A stretch of DNA of 64,000 nt. It comes from Helianthus annuus (lineage: Eukaryota; Streptophyta; Magnoliopsida; Asterales; Asteraceae). The DNA lies in NCBI RefSeq assembly GCF_002127325.2, contig NC_035435.2, positions 111,210,517 to 111,274,516 of the forward strand. The letters run 5' to 3'. The translations under genes were made by a program, and so were the position numbers. The notes below the pieces were generated by a model. It worked only from the letters and a program-made list of their open reading frames with translations, did not search any database and was not told the DNA's origin. Shown here piece after piece: positions 47,427 to 58,738 of this stretch (positions are counted from its first letter, which is position 1; the number at the start of each line of letters is the position of its first letter).

Positions 47427-47756
47427 CTAAAACTGGTTTTGTGATAAGTTAGCATTTACTGCTACAGTAGCTAACATGTAGAGATTTGCCCATTTTTCAT
47501 CTAATTTATCTTCCCAAGGTGGGTTACTGCCTATTTTCTGGGTTTCCTGAAGCTTTTTCATGTTCTCTTGACTTTCTCTAAGGATCCGGCTTCTTTTACT
47601 AGGGGTAAGTGGATTTTCATACTGTGCTTTACGGACAAATATTCCTTCCTCAATATCTGCTGAATATCCTGAGAAATTGGTTTGGGATGAACTTCCCTTT
47701 TCTTTGGGTGAACTATCTAATTTATAATAGATGTCCGAAATTCTTCTCTTACTCAT
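47427..47756 (-). CDS. Small ORF upstream of gag in element G, unknown
   Basis: I take ATG at 47756 (MSKRRISDIYYKLDSS), giving 109 codons; the frame is open further up to ATG 47831. It lies between the primer site and gag. The protein is hydrophilic, with SSPKEKGSSSQ, a segment TPSKRSRILRESQENMKKLQ likely to form a charged helix, and a C-terminal hydrophobic stretch (ANLYMLATVAVNANL). No known domain. Its intactness says little, because the element is young. It could encode a gag-accessory protein or merely be an upstream ORF. Confidence 0.45.
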   Translation of the reverse strand: MSKRRISDIYYKLDSSPKEKGSSSQTNFSGYSADIEEGIFVRKAQYENPLTPSKRSRILRESQENMKKLQETQKIGSNPPWEDKLDEKWANLYMLATVAVNANLSQNQF

Positions 47757-47885
47757 ACTGTAAACTAACAAATAGTCAAATAACATATCATAATAATCAT
47801 GCATGTATTTCCATAATTTATTTCCTAACACAAAATATAACTTTAAGTGTCAGCAGAACACTTCTTTGGCTTGAACCAGTGGCTA

Positions 47886-47898
47886 GGCTCTGATACCA
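47886..47898 (-). other. G primer binding site
   Basis: The minus strand reads TGGTATCAGAGCC, five bases from the 5' LTR. Confidence 0.88.
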
Positions 47899-47903
47899 CC
47901 TTC

Positions 47904-49369
47904 TGTCACAGCCCCCGATCCCTATTTCCCGGGAACGGGCGGCCGCGAACCAGTTTTGGTGGTATCATGTTATTTACTTATTTGGCAGCGGAAATTTCAT
48001 CAGGACCGTAGTTAGGAAATATTATATCAGAGTAAAACCACCATATTTGATATTTAACACATGGGCAAAACCCAAGTTTCTTATTACAATACACTTATAG
48101 GGACAAAACCCTATCTTATTGAATTTAAAACATCTTGTTTTAGATAACTTTTATAGCCACTTATTTTCCAAGCCGTCAGTGCTCTCGAGCTGGCTTTTTT
48201 CCCAGTTGGCTTTCACATTGTGTTACCTGAAACATGTTTTTAAAATATTTTATCAGCGGGAAATACTGGTGAGTGAATCCCAATTTAATCAAAACAAGTT
48301 TTATCAATTACCACAGTATTGAGAGCGATTACAATGTTTATATCTACACAATTACCCATTCAGTACTTGCCACTCGACGTATCTATGGCTATGGTCATAT
48401 CACACATTGGCTACTCGTCGTCCAATTGTGAAGGTTATCAAGTAATGTATACAAAACCCCATAATACCGGCGATAATTGAAGAATTACACGACTCACATA
48501 CTGGTAATATGATATAAACAATTTGAGGTTTTATAAAACAGTTGATACAAAAAAGGAGATTACTCACAAAAAGGTTTACATAAAAAGAAGGATTACTCAC
48601 ATTGCTATTTTAGGGTTTTCAGTAGTGATTTCCTGGGAATAATCTATAATTTACACAAATGCACGTGTGTTAGTATAATAACCCATTTTAACATTAGTAA
48701 TACCCTCCCCGAGACGGCATTCCAACGACTACGTCGGGCAGAACCACGACAGCCGTTACGGAACCCTAGATCAATCGGGCAGCGTATCTAATACGTATCC
48801 AGGGGTTATGATACTTACAACGAGGCAGAGCTTCGCTAATTTAGGGGGTATAATGTCCGAGTATTACTTCTACTATTCAGAAATTAAGAGAAAGAAAGAA
48901 ATTTGAACGATTGGAAGTGAAAGCCCGAGGCTTCCTTTTATAGGGCCTGATCTGGGTTGGCTTGCGGCCCGCGTCAAAGACAAGCAGGGCTTACGCGGCC
49001 CGCGTCAAAGCTGGTCAACGGACTAGCTTAGCTGAGTCGTTGAGTAGGTCCGCCACGATATTGACACGTGTCGGCATCTGGTGTATCCGCGTTTCACGAG
49101 CTCTCGCGGCCCGCGTTAACTTAAACGAACTTGTACGCGACCCGCGTCAACTAATGATTTAAGCGAAGTCTGGTTTCATCCTCGCGCGGCCCGCGTTAAG
49201 TCGAGGTGAGGTCCCATGCGGCCCGCCTCAACTTAATTTTTATTGTTTTTATTTATTTTATATATCATAATCTATTTTGGGGCTCGGTTTTCACATACGG
49301 GGTGCATATAAGACATATTAATACATTTAAAGATATATTAGGGTGTCGGTTTTACCGAGGGTTGTTATA
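47904..49369 (-). repeat. G 5' LTR
   Basis: 1466 bp, about 99.8 % identical to 43567-45032 by eye. Minus-strand TATAAAAG at about 48935-48942. Confidence 0.92.
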
Positions 49370-49374
49370 CTAAC

Positions 49375-49608
49375 CTCCGGAAATGCCTTGCTGATCATGA
49401 TCTAATCGTACCACTCGACGATCTTCAGGTCAACGAAACATTACACTTCGTGGAAAAGCCTGTCAAAATCATGGATCGCCAAACCAAGCAGCTCAGGCGC
49501 TCTCGCATCCCGATCGTGAAGGTCCGATGGGAAGGCAAACGAGGCGCGCAGTTCACTTGGGAACTCGAAAGCGACATGAAGGCCAAGTACCCGCAGTTGT
49601 TTAAATAA
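49375..49608 (+). pseudogene. E pol C-terminus: chromodomain
   Basis: 77 codons plus TAA, in frame with the part before G once one copy of the CTAAC duplication is discounted, and free of stops. It begins LRKCLADHD and contains VEKPVKIMDRQ, IPIVKVRWEG and TWELESDM, a Tekay/Del-type chromodomain lacking some aromatic-cage residues (group II). The domain steers integration to heterochromatin, consistent with E sitting in an LTR of its own family. Confidence 0.9.
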
Positions 49609-49685
49609 ATAGATCTGAAGCATCAAATTGGTAAATCACGGTGCTGTGTAGCCTTCGAGCCTAATTTCGGGACGAAATTCCCTAA

Positions 49686-49697
49686 ACAAGGGGAGGC
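49686..49697 (+). other. E polypurine tract
   Basis: ACAAGGGGAGGC directly precedes the 3' LTR start TGTAACACC. Confidence 0.8.
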
Positions 49698-52439
49698 TGT
49701 AACACCCCGTGTTTTCGAATGTCAAAGTCAAAGTCAAAGTCCAAGTCAACTTTGACTTTCTTTGACTGTAGATAGTCGATTTCGTGTCTTAGTTGTATTA
49801 TGTGGAGTAAGTGTTGTAATCAGCAAGAATCGAAGTAATCAAACGTGTTTTAATGCGAACCGATCTACGACTGTAAATGATAGAAAGTAACAATGCGATA
49901 AAGTTAATCTAATCAGAAATCAAACCGATCTAACAATCAATCGAACTCGAGACTCGAATTATGCGAATTATGGTATTGTTATACGTGTGTGTGTGCCTTA
50001 TGTGTTAATTGTGCGTGTTTACTTTATGTTGGCTGTGGTATCCAAGCAATCAAATCGAAAATCGAATCGAAACTCGAAAGGCAATCAAACTCAATCGAAA
50101 CCAGCATCGAAACATGAAATATAGATGCTTGTATGTAGATATAGTCCCAACTACTGAAGTTAATTTGACTAGGAACCATATCGTATTCGTATCATCGTCC
50201 ATCGAAATCGAAACGTCGAAAATCGTCGAAAAATACTCAAAATGCGTGGCGGATCGAACTGGAAACATCCTGATCGAACAGGCCAGTCGATCGACTAGCA
50301 CCTTGCCAGCCGATCGAGCAGCCCACTTGATCGGATCTCCCAGCCGATCGGCTGACACTTTCCTCTTTTGGAAGCCTATAAATAGGGCTGTCATTGTCAC
50401 ACTTTCCATTTCTGGAAAGCTCTGACCGAACCAGCTACCTTCTTCACCTTTTCTCAGATTTCTCTCAATCCCGGTAAGTTTCCACTCTAATTCTTGTACG
50501 ATCTTGATCATTACTTGATTCTACACATTTCTATCTTTCAAAACTTAGATTCTAACCGTGAAATCACCAAGATCTAAGCGTTCTTGGGTGATGTCATCAT
50601 GGTGTTCTTAAAGAACATCATGTTTTGGCCTCATTCCACTATGATTAGCTTGGATCTAACCGATTTCCACATAAACAAGTTAAGATCTTTCATAGATCTA
50701 AACATTTTTAAGTTGTGAAAGATTGAAAGGAGGAATCTCAACTTTCTTTCAACTCTTTTACACTCAATGCCTTCAAACCGGTAGAAACGGAGCTTGAACC
50801 GGCTAACCAATCATTCAAATGGTTTGAAAGGTTCAAGATTCAGGTCTATAAACAAGGTTCACCGATAACGGTTAAACTCTAAACCGACATTCCAAACCGT
50901 TCAACCGGCCGGACTTGGGTGATTCCTGTTCGAGCCAAGGGAACAGGTGGGAACGAAGGTTATCATAGTTCAACACGTTGTCAAGATACCTTGAAAGAAT
51001 AACAAATAAACAAACAACCAGGTGTTAGACGAAAGGCCGACCAGGTCAGAAATGCTGGCCGAACGGGTCACTCGATGGGTAAACATTACTGTTCGGATCA
51101 TGAGATACTATGCTCCAACATCTAATCGTTTTCACAACTTGTTCGTAGTAGAGAATGTCAGCCGATCGAACAGACTGTCCGATCGAGTGACATTCAGTTG
51201 GGGACTAACATGAAGCTCCTAGCCGATCGAGTGGGCTAGCCGATCGAGTGAGCTAGCCGATCGAACGAACCGTTCGATCGAACAACTCAAAAAGGTAGGA
51301 ACACTTCAGTGTTCTCATATACTGCAACAAAAACTTCCAAAGCTCAAATCCTCTAACACAAACACACCAGAGGAAGAAACAATCCACTCAAATGGTTCAG
51401 CCGATCGAGCCAACCGGCCGATCGAACCTGACGTTCGATCGATCAGCCCATTCGATCCATCCATACTTGTTTACTTTTCCGCGTTACTCATCGTTGTGCT
51501 ATCAAACTATTCAGGCTAATCTTACTCTCAGCGCTCACTTCAATCCACAATCAATCACTGTGAGTATACTCGAACCCTTTTTGCTTTAACACTTTTGGGT
51601 GTTACATACGTTACCTATCAAAATCACAATCAAACATAAGCTATTTGAACGCCAACCTGCTTGCATGTGCTATTTGACTAAATGAATGTTGTTTATTATG
51701 TTTACACGTGGAGTGCTATCTACCTGCCTTAGCAACATAGTACTATAGTTTGGACTCAGCACCCGTTCACACGGGGGTTGTTAAGGACAAATACTTGCAT
51801 GGATTACGGTGGTAATCATGTATTGCGAACCGTCTCGGACGGTCAACCCGCAGTCGTTGGTACCGATGGTCCCATGTCGATAATTAACATGCATCGTTTT
51901 CCTCTGTGTACGTGCCTGGTTATGCGTAAACTATTCGAACTCTATATGCTATTATCAAACTTGTGTGCTCACCTTTACATTTTATGTATTGACATTATTT
52001 TAACGTATGTGACAGGTAATTAGGATGCTTACTTGCTAGGAAAGCGAGGCAATAATAAAGCTTTAGAACCCATCTAGCAGTTGTAGGTCGTAGCCTACCT
52101 AGGGGTCTCTAGAGGTGAATAAACTATAGCCGTGGAGCCGTTGGAGTTGTTCGATCAAGCATCTATGGCATTAGTTGTCTGTAGATCTTGTCCGGACGAG
52201 TCTTAATGACTCTGGACCATACTCTTAAACAGTTGGTTTGTAATAAATTAAATCTGAGTTGTCGGAACAGTACTATTTGTTTAGTTGTATTCTATGATAA
52301 CTTGTTTATTTATTTGGGGTACGGTATGGGATGTATCACTTAACCGAATTTGTAATAACAGTTGTTGTGGAAACTTCTGGACAATCTGTTTCGCTCAGTG
52401 CCACGCCCCGATGATTCCGCTATCGGTTGGGGTGTGACA
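49698..52439 (+). repeat. E 3' LTR
   Basis: 2742 bp. It carries the uninterrupted target site of the solo LTR (GTCAAAGTCCAAGTC, about 49732-49746). Relative to the 5' LTR it lacks ~51 bp of CCGATCG repeats near 51420. Confidence 0.9.
50341..50384 (+). promoter_or_regulatory. E 3' LTR promoter: palindrome plus TATA box
   Basis: CAGCCGATCGGCTG at 50341-50354 and TATAAATA at 50377-50384, the same spacing (22 bp) as in the 5' LTR. Confidence 0.65.
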
Positions 52440-53978
52440 CGATGGCGGAATCATCGGGGCATGGCACTGAGCGAAACAGATTGTCCAGAAGTTTCCACAA
52501 CAACTATCATTACCATTTAGTTTAAATAATACGTCCCATACCGTATCCCAAACAGTAAAACAAATTATTACAGAATACAACTAGCCAAATACTCTGTTCC
52601 GACAACTCAGATTCAAATATAAAAGTAAATATTGTTTGTTTGTTTTTTAAAGACCCCTAGATTGACCACTACAGACAACTATTTGTTGGGGGGCTCTAGA
52701 GCTTTATTCTAGCCTCGCTTCCCTAGAAAGTAATCACCTTAAACACCTGTCACATACGTTAAAAAAAAGTCAATACATAAAATGTAAAGGTAAGCATACA
52801 AGTTTGATAATAGCATATAGAGTTCGAAATAGTTTACGCATAACCAACACGTACACAGAGGAAAACGAAGCATGTTAATTATCGACTTGGATCTATCGAT
52901 ACCAATGACTGCGGGTTGACTGCCCGAGGCAGTTCTCAATACATGATTACCACCGTAATCCATGCAAGTAATTGTCCTTAACAACCCCTGTGGGAACGGG
53001 TGCTGAGTCCAAACTATAGTACTATGTCGTTAAGGCAGGTAGACAACATTCCACGTGTAAACATAACAACAAGCATTCGTTTAGTCACGTAATACATGCA
53101 GATCAGTTAGCGTTTAAAGTAATTGAGTAGTGTGTTCGTTTGTGATTTAGATAAGTAACGTATGTAACACCCAAAAGTGCTAAAGCAAAAAGGGTTCGAG
53201 TATACTCACAGGGATTTATGGATTGAAGGGAGCGCTTGAGAGTAGGGTTAGCCTGAATAGTTCGATAGCATAACGATGAGTAATGCGTAAAATGGAAACA
53301 AGTGGTGGTGGATCGAACAGCCTGGTCGATCGAACTGTAGGTTCGATCGAACGGGTTGTTCGTTCGGTTAGACAGTCCGTTCGAACAGCCTGTTTGATTG
53401 GCCGGTAGGCTCGATCGGTTGGACTATTCGAGTGGATTATTCCTTCCTTTGAGTAGGATGTGTTTGTGTATGATGGCTTGTCCTTTTGAAGTTTTCGTTG
53501 TAGTATTTGAGAGCACTGAAGTGTCCTTAACTTTCAGGTCGATCGATCGAACGGCCTGTTCGATCGGCCGGCTTAACCGATCAGTTAGGAACTTCAGAAA
53601 TGGGTCCTCAGTGGGATGTCACCTGATCGGTCGGCATGTTCGATCGGGTGGCATTCCAATACGTCGAAGGAGTTGAAAATCGATTAAGGGTTGAAGCATA
53701 GTACCTCATGATCCAAGGAGTAATGTTATCAAACAGTCATTCGATCGAGCATCACTTCGTTCAATACTATACTTCATGAAATTGTCAAAGTGTGGGGCCA
53801 TGTGCTAGCCGATCGGCTGGCCGGGTCGATCGGCTGACATGTCCGATCGGTTGGGCTGTTCGTTCGAACAACCTGTTCGATCGGTCAGCATTCTGACCTG
53901 GTCGGCCTGTTCGTCTAACACTTGGCTGTTCTGATTGTTTGACATTATATCGAGGTATTTTGACAACGAGCTGAACCT
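52440..53978 (-). mobile_element. Family-Y LTR F, remainder, truncated
   Basis: Continues from 33804 after the E insertion. A clearly diverged relative of the E LTR, inverted, with the same CGATCG motif clusters (53300-53420, 53540-53660, 53805-53885). It ends abruptly at about 53978, well short of a full LTR, where X interior begins. The ORFs here are not supported. Confidence 0.8.
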
Positions 53979-54274
53979 TGGATGGTCCAAATGTGCAGGA
54001 TTCTTGGCTGCATTTATAGAAAACGACAGCGTGCTGGACACGGCCCCGTGTCGGCTGAACACGGCCCCGTGTGCAGGCAGGATCCTGACACAGTTTGTCC
54101 GTATTCTGACGTAAAGTCAGAAAGGAATCTTTTGGTGGACACGGGGGCGTGTTGGCTGGGCACGGCCCCGTGTCGAAGGGCTGATTATGAAGTTTGTCTA
54201 TTTTCAAGGAACTTATCCGGATCGGGCGGTTCCTTACTGGATGGAACAACCCCAAAGTGCCTAAGATACCTTAA

Positions 54275-54805
54275 TTAATCTAGATTAAGACGAGAACGCA
54301 AGAGGTTGTCGGTGAGGGTGATTCCTATGCTAAATGTAGGTGGACAAGTCCAACCCTTTTCCGGGCTCTTGTTGAAGAAGGTATATGCCGAATCGCTCAG
54401 GTCTATGTATGCACCGAACAAAGTCGATGGGGAGTCCTTCACGGCACAATCGGCACAGGGACGGCTATTGTCCAAGTCTTCGCTAGAGTTGAAGGTATTA
54501 TCGGGAGCAGCGAGGTTGTTTGAATGCGACCCCAACACTTCTTCTTGGTCATTGTCTTGAGATGAATTAAGGAAATCCATCTTAAGTTCCTCTAACCAAT
54601 TAAGAATCAGATCTTCTAGTTGAAATAGTTCATCAAGAAGCATTTCTCCTAAAATATCTGGTTGGGCGCCTTTGAGGGAGAGATAAGGATTATTTTTAAT
54701 TTCGCCCCTCTTAAGGCTACAGGCAAACGATGGGTCTATATAGTGGGGCTTACCAACCGTCAGGATCTTAAGAGTGCCGAAAGTAAAAAAATCATTATCA
54801 CTCAT
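54275..54805 (-). CDS. ORF-alpha of X, int2 copy, unknown function
   Basis: 176 codons from ATG 54805 (MSDNDFFTFGTL) to TAA; the best preserved copy of the three. Residues ~22-45 are the KPHYIDPSFACSLKRGE region, ~55-85 an acidic Leu-rich helix, ~115-125 the CADCAVKD motif, ~150 KGWTCPPTF. It has no transmembrane segment and no zinc knuckle. Not recognised; an N-terminal gag relic or an element-specific accessory protein are both possible. Confidence 0.5.
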   Translation of the reverse strand: MSDNDFFTFGTLKILTVGKPHYIDPSFACSLKRGEIKNNPYLSLKGAQPDILGEMLLDELFQLEDLILNWLEELKMDFLNSSQDNDQEEVLGSHSNNLAAPDNTFNSSEDLDNSRPCADCAVKDSPSTLFGAYIDLSDSAYTFFNKSPEKGWTCPPTFSIGITLTDNLLRSRLNLD

Positions 54806-55115
54806 TTTTGTGTCAGAAATTACCAACCGTCGGGATCTTACGATTCTGTTTTCAGTAACTGAATCTTGGGCACGGGGGGGTGTAGAGTGGGCACGGGGGC
54901 GTGTAGAGTGGGCACGACCCCGTGTTCAGCTTACTGTCTGACTTAAAACAAGATTGCCAGTTCCAAAGATTGGGCACGTGGGCGTGTTCAGCGGGCACGG
55001 CCCATGCTGAGTTCTGCAGAAGCTGAAAAATTAAGAAAATCCTAAAAAAAAATAAAAAGAAAATAGAAAAAAAATGATTAGGCCATTGATTCCTAACTTT
55101 CTTAAAATCCTTGTG

Positions 55116-55133
55116 TCCCCGGAAGCGGCGCCA
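55116..55133 (-). other. Primer binding site, tRNA-Asp type (LTR2)
   Basis: The minus strand reads TGGCGCCGCTTCCGGGGA, one or two changes from the canonical site. Confidence 0.75.
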
Positions 55134-55139
55134 AAAACT

Positions 55140-56830
55140 TGATGTGCGTGAAGTGTGTTATATTTTAGGTATATATTTTAAGCCCTTTTTACACTTTTTA
55201 GCCAAGTTTTAAAATTATAAAACACGATATTTACTAACACTAAACACACATATGGGCAAGTGCACCCATCGTGGACATAGTATGGTGTTGGTAAGATACC
55301 GAGGTTGTCCAAGGACACACGAGCTTTTAGTACCGGTTTATCCTCAACGTCTAATCAAACCAAAATGTTAGAAACAGGTTTTAAACTAAGAAAATAAAAC
55401 TAACTAAAATGCTGAAAAATAAAATAAAAATAAAACAGATAGACAAGATGAATCACTTGGATCCGACTCGTGTGTAGTGTAACCTTTGATTATTTTCGCA
55501 CTTTTGCACTTGTTTAAGAGATTATCTTAGTTATTGTAGTAGGCCCCTCTTTTGAAGGCGACATTACCCTCAACCCAGTAGTTTGAGTCAGCAAGGATAC
55601 AATCCTAAAGGGTCGGATTACTGAAAGATAATGAATTAAGTTATTAATGCATAATGTGGTAGGCCCCTCTTTTGAAGGCGACGTTACCCTTAGCTAAGTA
55701 GTCTGAATCAGCAGGGATACAGTCCTAAGTAGCTGGGTTAAAGTTTTAATAGTAGTTTAACTTATGAGGGGATCAAAGAGTTTGGACCCCCGCCATCCAA
55801 TACCTTTGGGTATTGAAGGAGGTCCTACTAAATTTGACCCAGGTCCTTTGCAGGATCTATACACTGAACAATGGCAAGACTCTTACCAAACCGTTCCCTT
55901 AACCCCCGACCAAGTAGCCAACATACCTCCATATAGACCGTGGAGATATGAATGGTGAAAATCTTTTATTTTATATAGACAGTAAAATAATGCCAAGACA
56001 CCACGGACAAACGATAAGGAAGATTCACCTTCAATATAAGAAACTAGTAATTAAAGTCATTAATACAAAACCAATTAAAAAGTGCAAAAGATTAAAAATA
56101 AAAAGTATTACACTAAACACTTGTCTTCACCAAGTGATGTAAGAGACTTAGGCAAACATGGCCTTTGATTGTCAAGAACTCTTACGATCAATCTTGGATC
56201 CCGAGATGACTCACACACTCTATGATGGACAATGGATGATGGTGGTGGATGATGGTGTTGTGATGGTGGTGGGTGGTGGGTGAAGTGTGAGAGAGGTGGT
56301 GTGCCAAGGGATGAGTTGCAAGAGCTCCAAACACTCCTATTTATAGGCTGAACAGAAGCTCGGGCACAGCCCCGTGTCCGCTGGGCACGGCCCCGTGTCC
56401 ATCTGACTCTCACTCTTCATTAATTGTAATTCGCAATTACAATAAATGCGCCTGCAAGAAGTTGACCACGCCCCCATGTCCGCTGGGCACGGCCCCGTGG
56501 TGGGCAACAGAAGCTTCTATGAGTTTGTCTTTTCTGCTGGCACTTGGGCACGGCCCCGTGCTCACTGAGCACGGGGCGTGTTCAGTCTTATGTCCTCTCT
56601 GGTTTGCTTGAGAAGATACTGTCGGGAGGTTGGGCATGCCACTTTTTTTCCTTTTCTTGTATTTATGTTAGATTTTGCTGTCTTTTTGCTTCTTTTGTTC
56701 ATTTGAGGTCATTTAATCCTGAAAATACAAAAGGAAGATAAAAGCACACTTTTTCTAACATTAGTACTAAAAAGGGGTTAGTTTTATGCCACAATTGATG
56801 TAATTTATATGTTGCATTTTGTGCACATCA
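55140..56830 (-). repeat. X LTR2, shared by two interiors
   Basis: 1691 bp, TGATGTGC...GCACATCA on the minus strand. It is the 3' LTR of int1 and at the same time is followed by a primer site and int2. TATA at 56338-56345 (minus). Confidence 0.88.
55764..55958 (+). CDS. 64-codon antisense LTR ORF, third copy
   Basis: By eye the same protein as at 23302-23496. Intact. Function unknown. Confidence 0.3.
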   Translation: MRGSKSLDPRHPIPLGIEGGPTKFDPGPLQDLYTEQWQDSYQTVPLTPDQVANIPPYRPWRYEW

Positions 56831-58738
56831 AATACCCCCACACTTGAATCTTTGCTTGTCCTTAAGCAAAACTCTTTATAATGTGGCTTTTTCACTCCCA
56901 AATGGAATGGGTAGAAGAGAAGGTTTTTGGGCTTGTCATAGAGTGTCGGGATTTCCAAGATTATTTAGGTTTTATTTTTATTTATTTACAATCCTATTCG
57001 TCATGATTTATTAAAAATGTTTCATAAGAAAAATAACTTATTAGGGCATAACATACCTTTTTTAAAATTCCATTTATATACAAGTTCACATACCTCACGG
57101 GGAATCACTCAACACTCGGCCAAAGGTGTATTTTTAGTGAATCACTCGAGAGCGGCATGGAACTTACTCCTACCATAAGCTTGCCAAGCAATCAATCCTC
57201 CTCCTTTTTAACTATATACCTTTGTAAATATCAAGAGGACTTTTTGGGTGAAGGGTTAGGCTTGGGCTAAAGGTGGGTGGTTGGGTTAGTGGTTAGTAAA
57301 AGGGCGAAAATCGTAACAAACGTCGATTTTTGAAAGACTTTTTATTTTTCACATTTTTATTTTATTTTGATGAACCATTCTTTTTCAAACAAAGTTATTT
57401 TTGATGAACTTGCTTGTTTGTTTGGTTTCATCAATATATATATATATATATATATTCAAGTCATAACAAAACCGAATGTTGTTACTAAAAAAAAGGGTTA
57501 AAATAAAAAGGTTTAGGTGGGTAAAAATGGTGATTGTTTTGGGTTAAGAAATGAAAAGGTTTAGGCTCAAAGGGGTTAACTAGGGGGATTTTGGGTAGGT
57601 GGTAAAAAAAAAATGAAAAATAATGGTGTAGAAAGAAAAAGGGTTAGTCCTAATGCCTCCATCATTTACTTACTCGGGTTTAAGTTGGTAAGGACCGGGA
57701 ATGTATTGTTGTGGCAAGTTCTAGAGTCGTACGAACCAAGCGGCTATTCACACAAGAAACGAAAAATGAGCATTTAGTGTAAAGATATATATTTGTATGC
57801 TCGATAAAGGCTGAAAACTCACTTTTGTGGGAAAGGGTTTTTATGTGATCAAGTATATATAATCAAATTTTAACTAAGTTTGTTATGCCGTTTCATAATT
57901 TTCTTATGTTGGTTCTTTTTATCACGACGCTATCAGTTGTAAACTTGTAAAAATATAACCTTATTAGAACTTGAATTTCCAACTTAAACTTAGACAAGTA
58001 AAAAAAAATGAAATTTTTTTTCAAACATTTGGGGTGATTAGCAGTTCCAATAGAGTTTTGTGTAAGGCTTGTTATTAGGACTTGCAAGATTCAAGGTTTT
58101 AGCATCCCCCCCCCATACTTAAATTACACATTGTCCTCAATGTGTCCCAAAAATAAATGTTTAGGTTGATTGAATGTGTAAAATGGTGTTAAAAGCAAAA
58201 TTTTATGTTACTGGCATCCTGGACACGGCTCCGTGGTGACCGGGCATGGCCCCGTGTTCAGGTGCCAGTGACAAAAATTAAAGAAAAGAAACAGAAGCCT
58301 GGACATGGGGGTGTGTTCAGCGAACACGGCCCGTGTCCAGATACCTGAACTGGGCAATTTTCTGCAGAATGTGCAGCACGGGGCCGTGTTGGGCGGACAC
58401 GGCCCGTGCTGAGCTTACTGTAATGAAGAAATTGTTGTCGGATGGCCCTGTTTTCGTGCATGGGGTGATGTTTCTCATTTCCCTTGTTATCCTTCACCAT
58501 CCCGAGTGTGTCTTATTTATCACAACATCATCCAAACATTAAAACCATCATTTCATTAAAACCACCATAGAGAGAATTACATTATCCTAAAATTCTACTA
58601 AGTTAGATAAGTAAGCACAAGAAGCTTAAACCAAGGAGTTCTAGCCTACAAGTTATTTTAATTAGCAAAATTTCCAAGAAGATAATAGTCTTGGTTAGAT
58701 GTGGCTTCATAGAAATCCTCCTTCCGGGAATGGACTCC

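Larger units (their letters stand above)
43567..49369 (-). mobile_element. Gypsy element G, gag-only, very young
   Basis: 5803 bp with target duplication CTAAC (43562-43566, 49370-49374) in the E pol. Both LTRs are 1466 bp and I count only about three differences between them (near 43687, 44524 and 44627). Oriented minus: the Met-tRNA primer site is at 47886-47898, the purine tract at 45033-45045. On the minus strand the LTR begins TATAACAACCC and ends GGCTGTGACA, so its termini are TA...CA, not TG...CA. RT and RNase H are deleted. Confidence 0.92.
33805..52439 (+). mobile_element. Full-length Gypsy chromovirus E, nested in LTR F
   Basis: 18.6 kb including two later insertions. LTRs: 33805-38135 (with a 1532-bp solo LTR inside) and 49698-52439, TGTAACACC...GGTGTGACA. 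Target duplication CGATG at 33800-33804 and 52440-52444. The two LTRs differ by one ~51-bp indel and scattered substitutions (of the order of 1-2 % by eye), so it is moderately young. Without the solo LTR and G it would be about 11.3 kb. It sits inside an LTR of its own family. Confidence 0.9.
53979..55139 (-). mobile_element. X interior, truncated second unit (int2)
   Basis: Follows LTR2 on the minus strand: tRNA-Asp primer site (55116-55133), CACGGGG dyads, ORF-alpha, a second dyad cluster (54040-54165) and the internal TATA (54012-54018), then cut at 53978/53979. The cut is only about 42 bp from the position where X_A was cut at 25347. Confidence 0.8.

Noticed and set aside
53785..54255. 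156-codon minus ORF spanning the F/X junction
   Set aside because: It fuses X interior with antisense LTR sequence across a recombination point; not a conserved reading frame.
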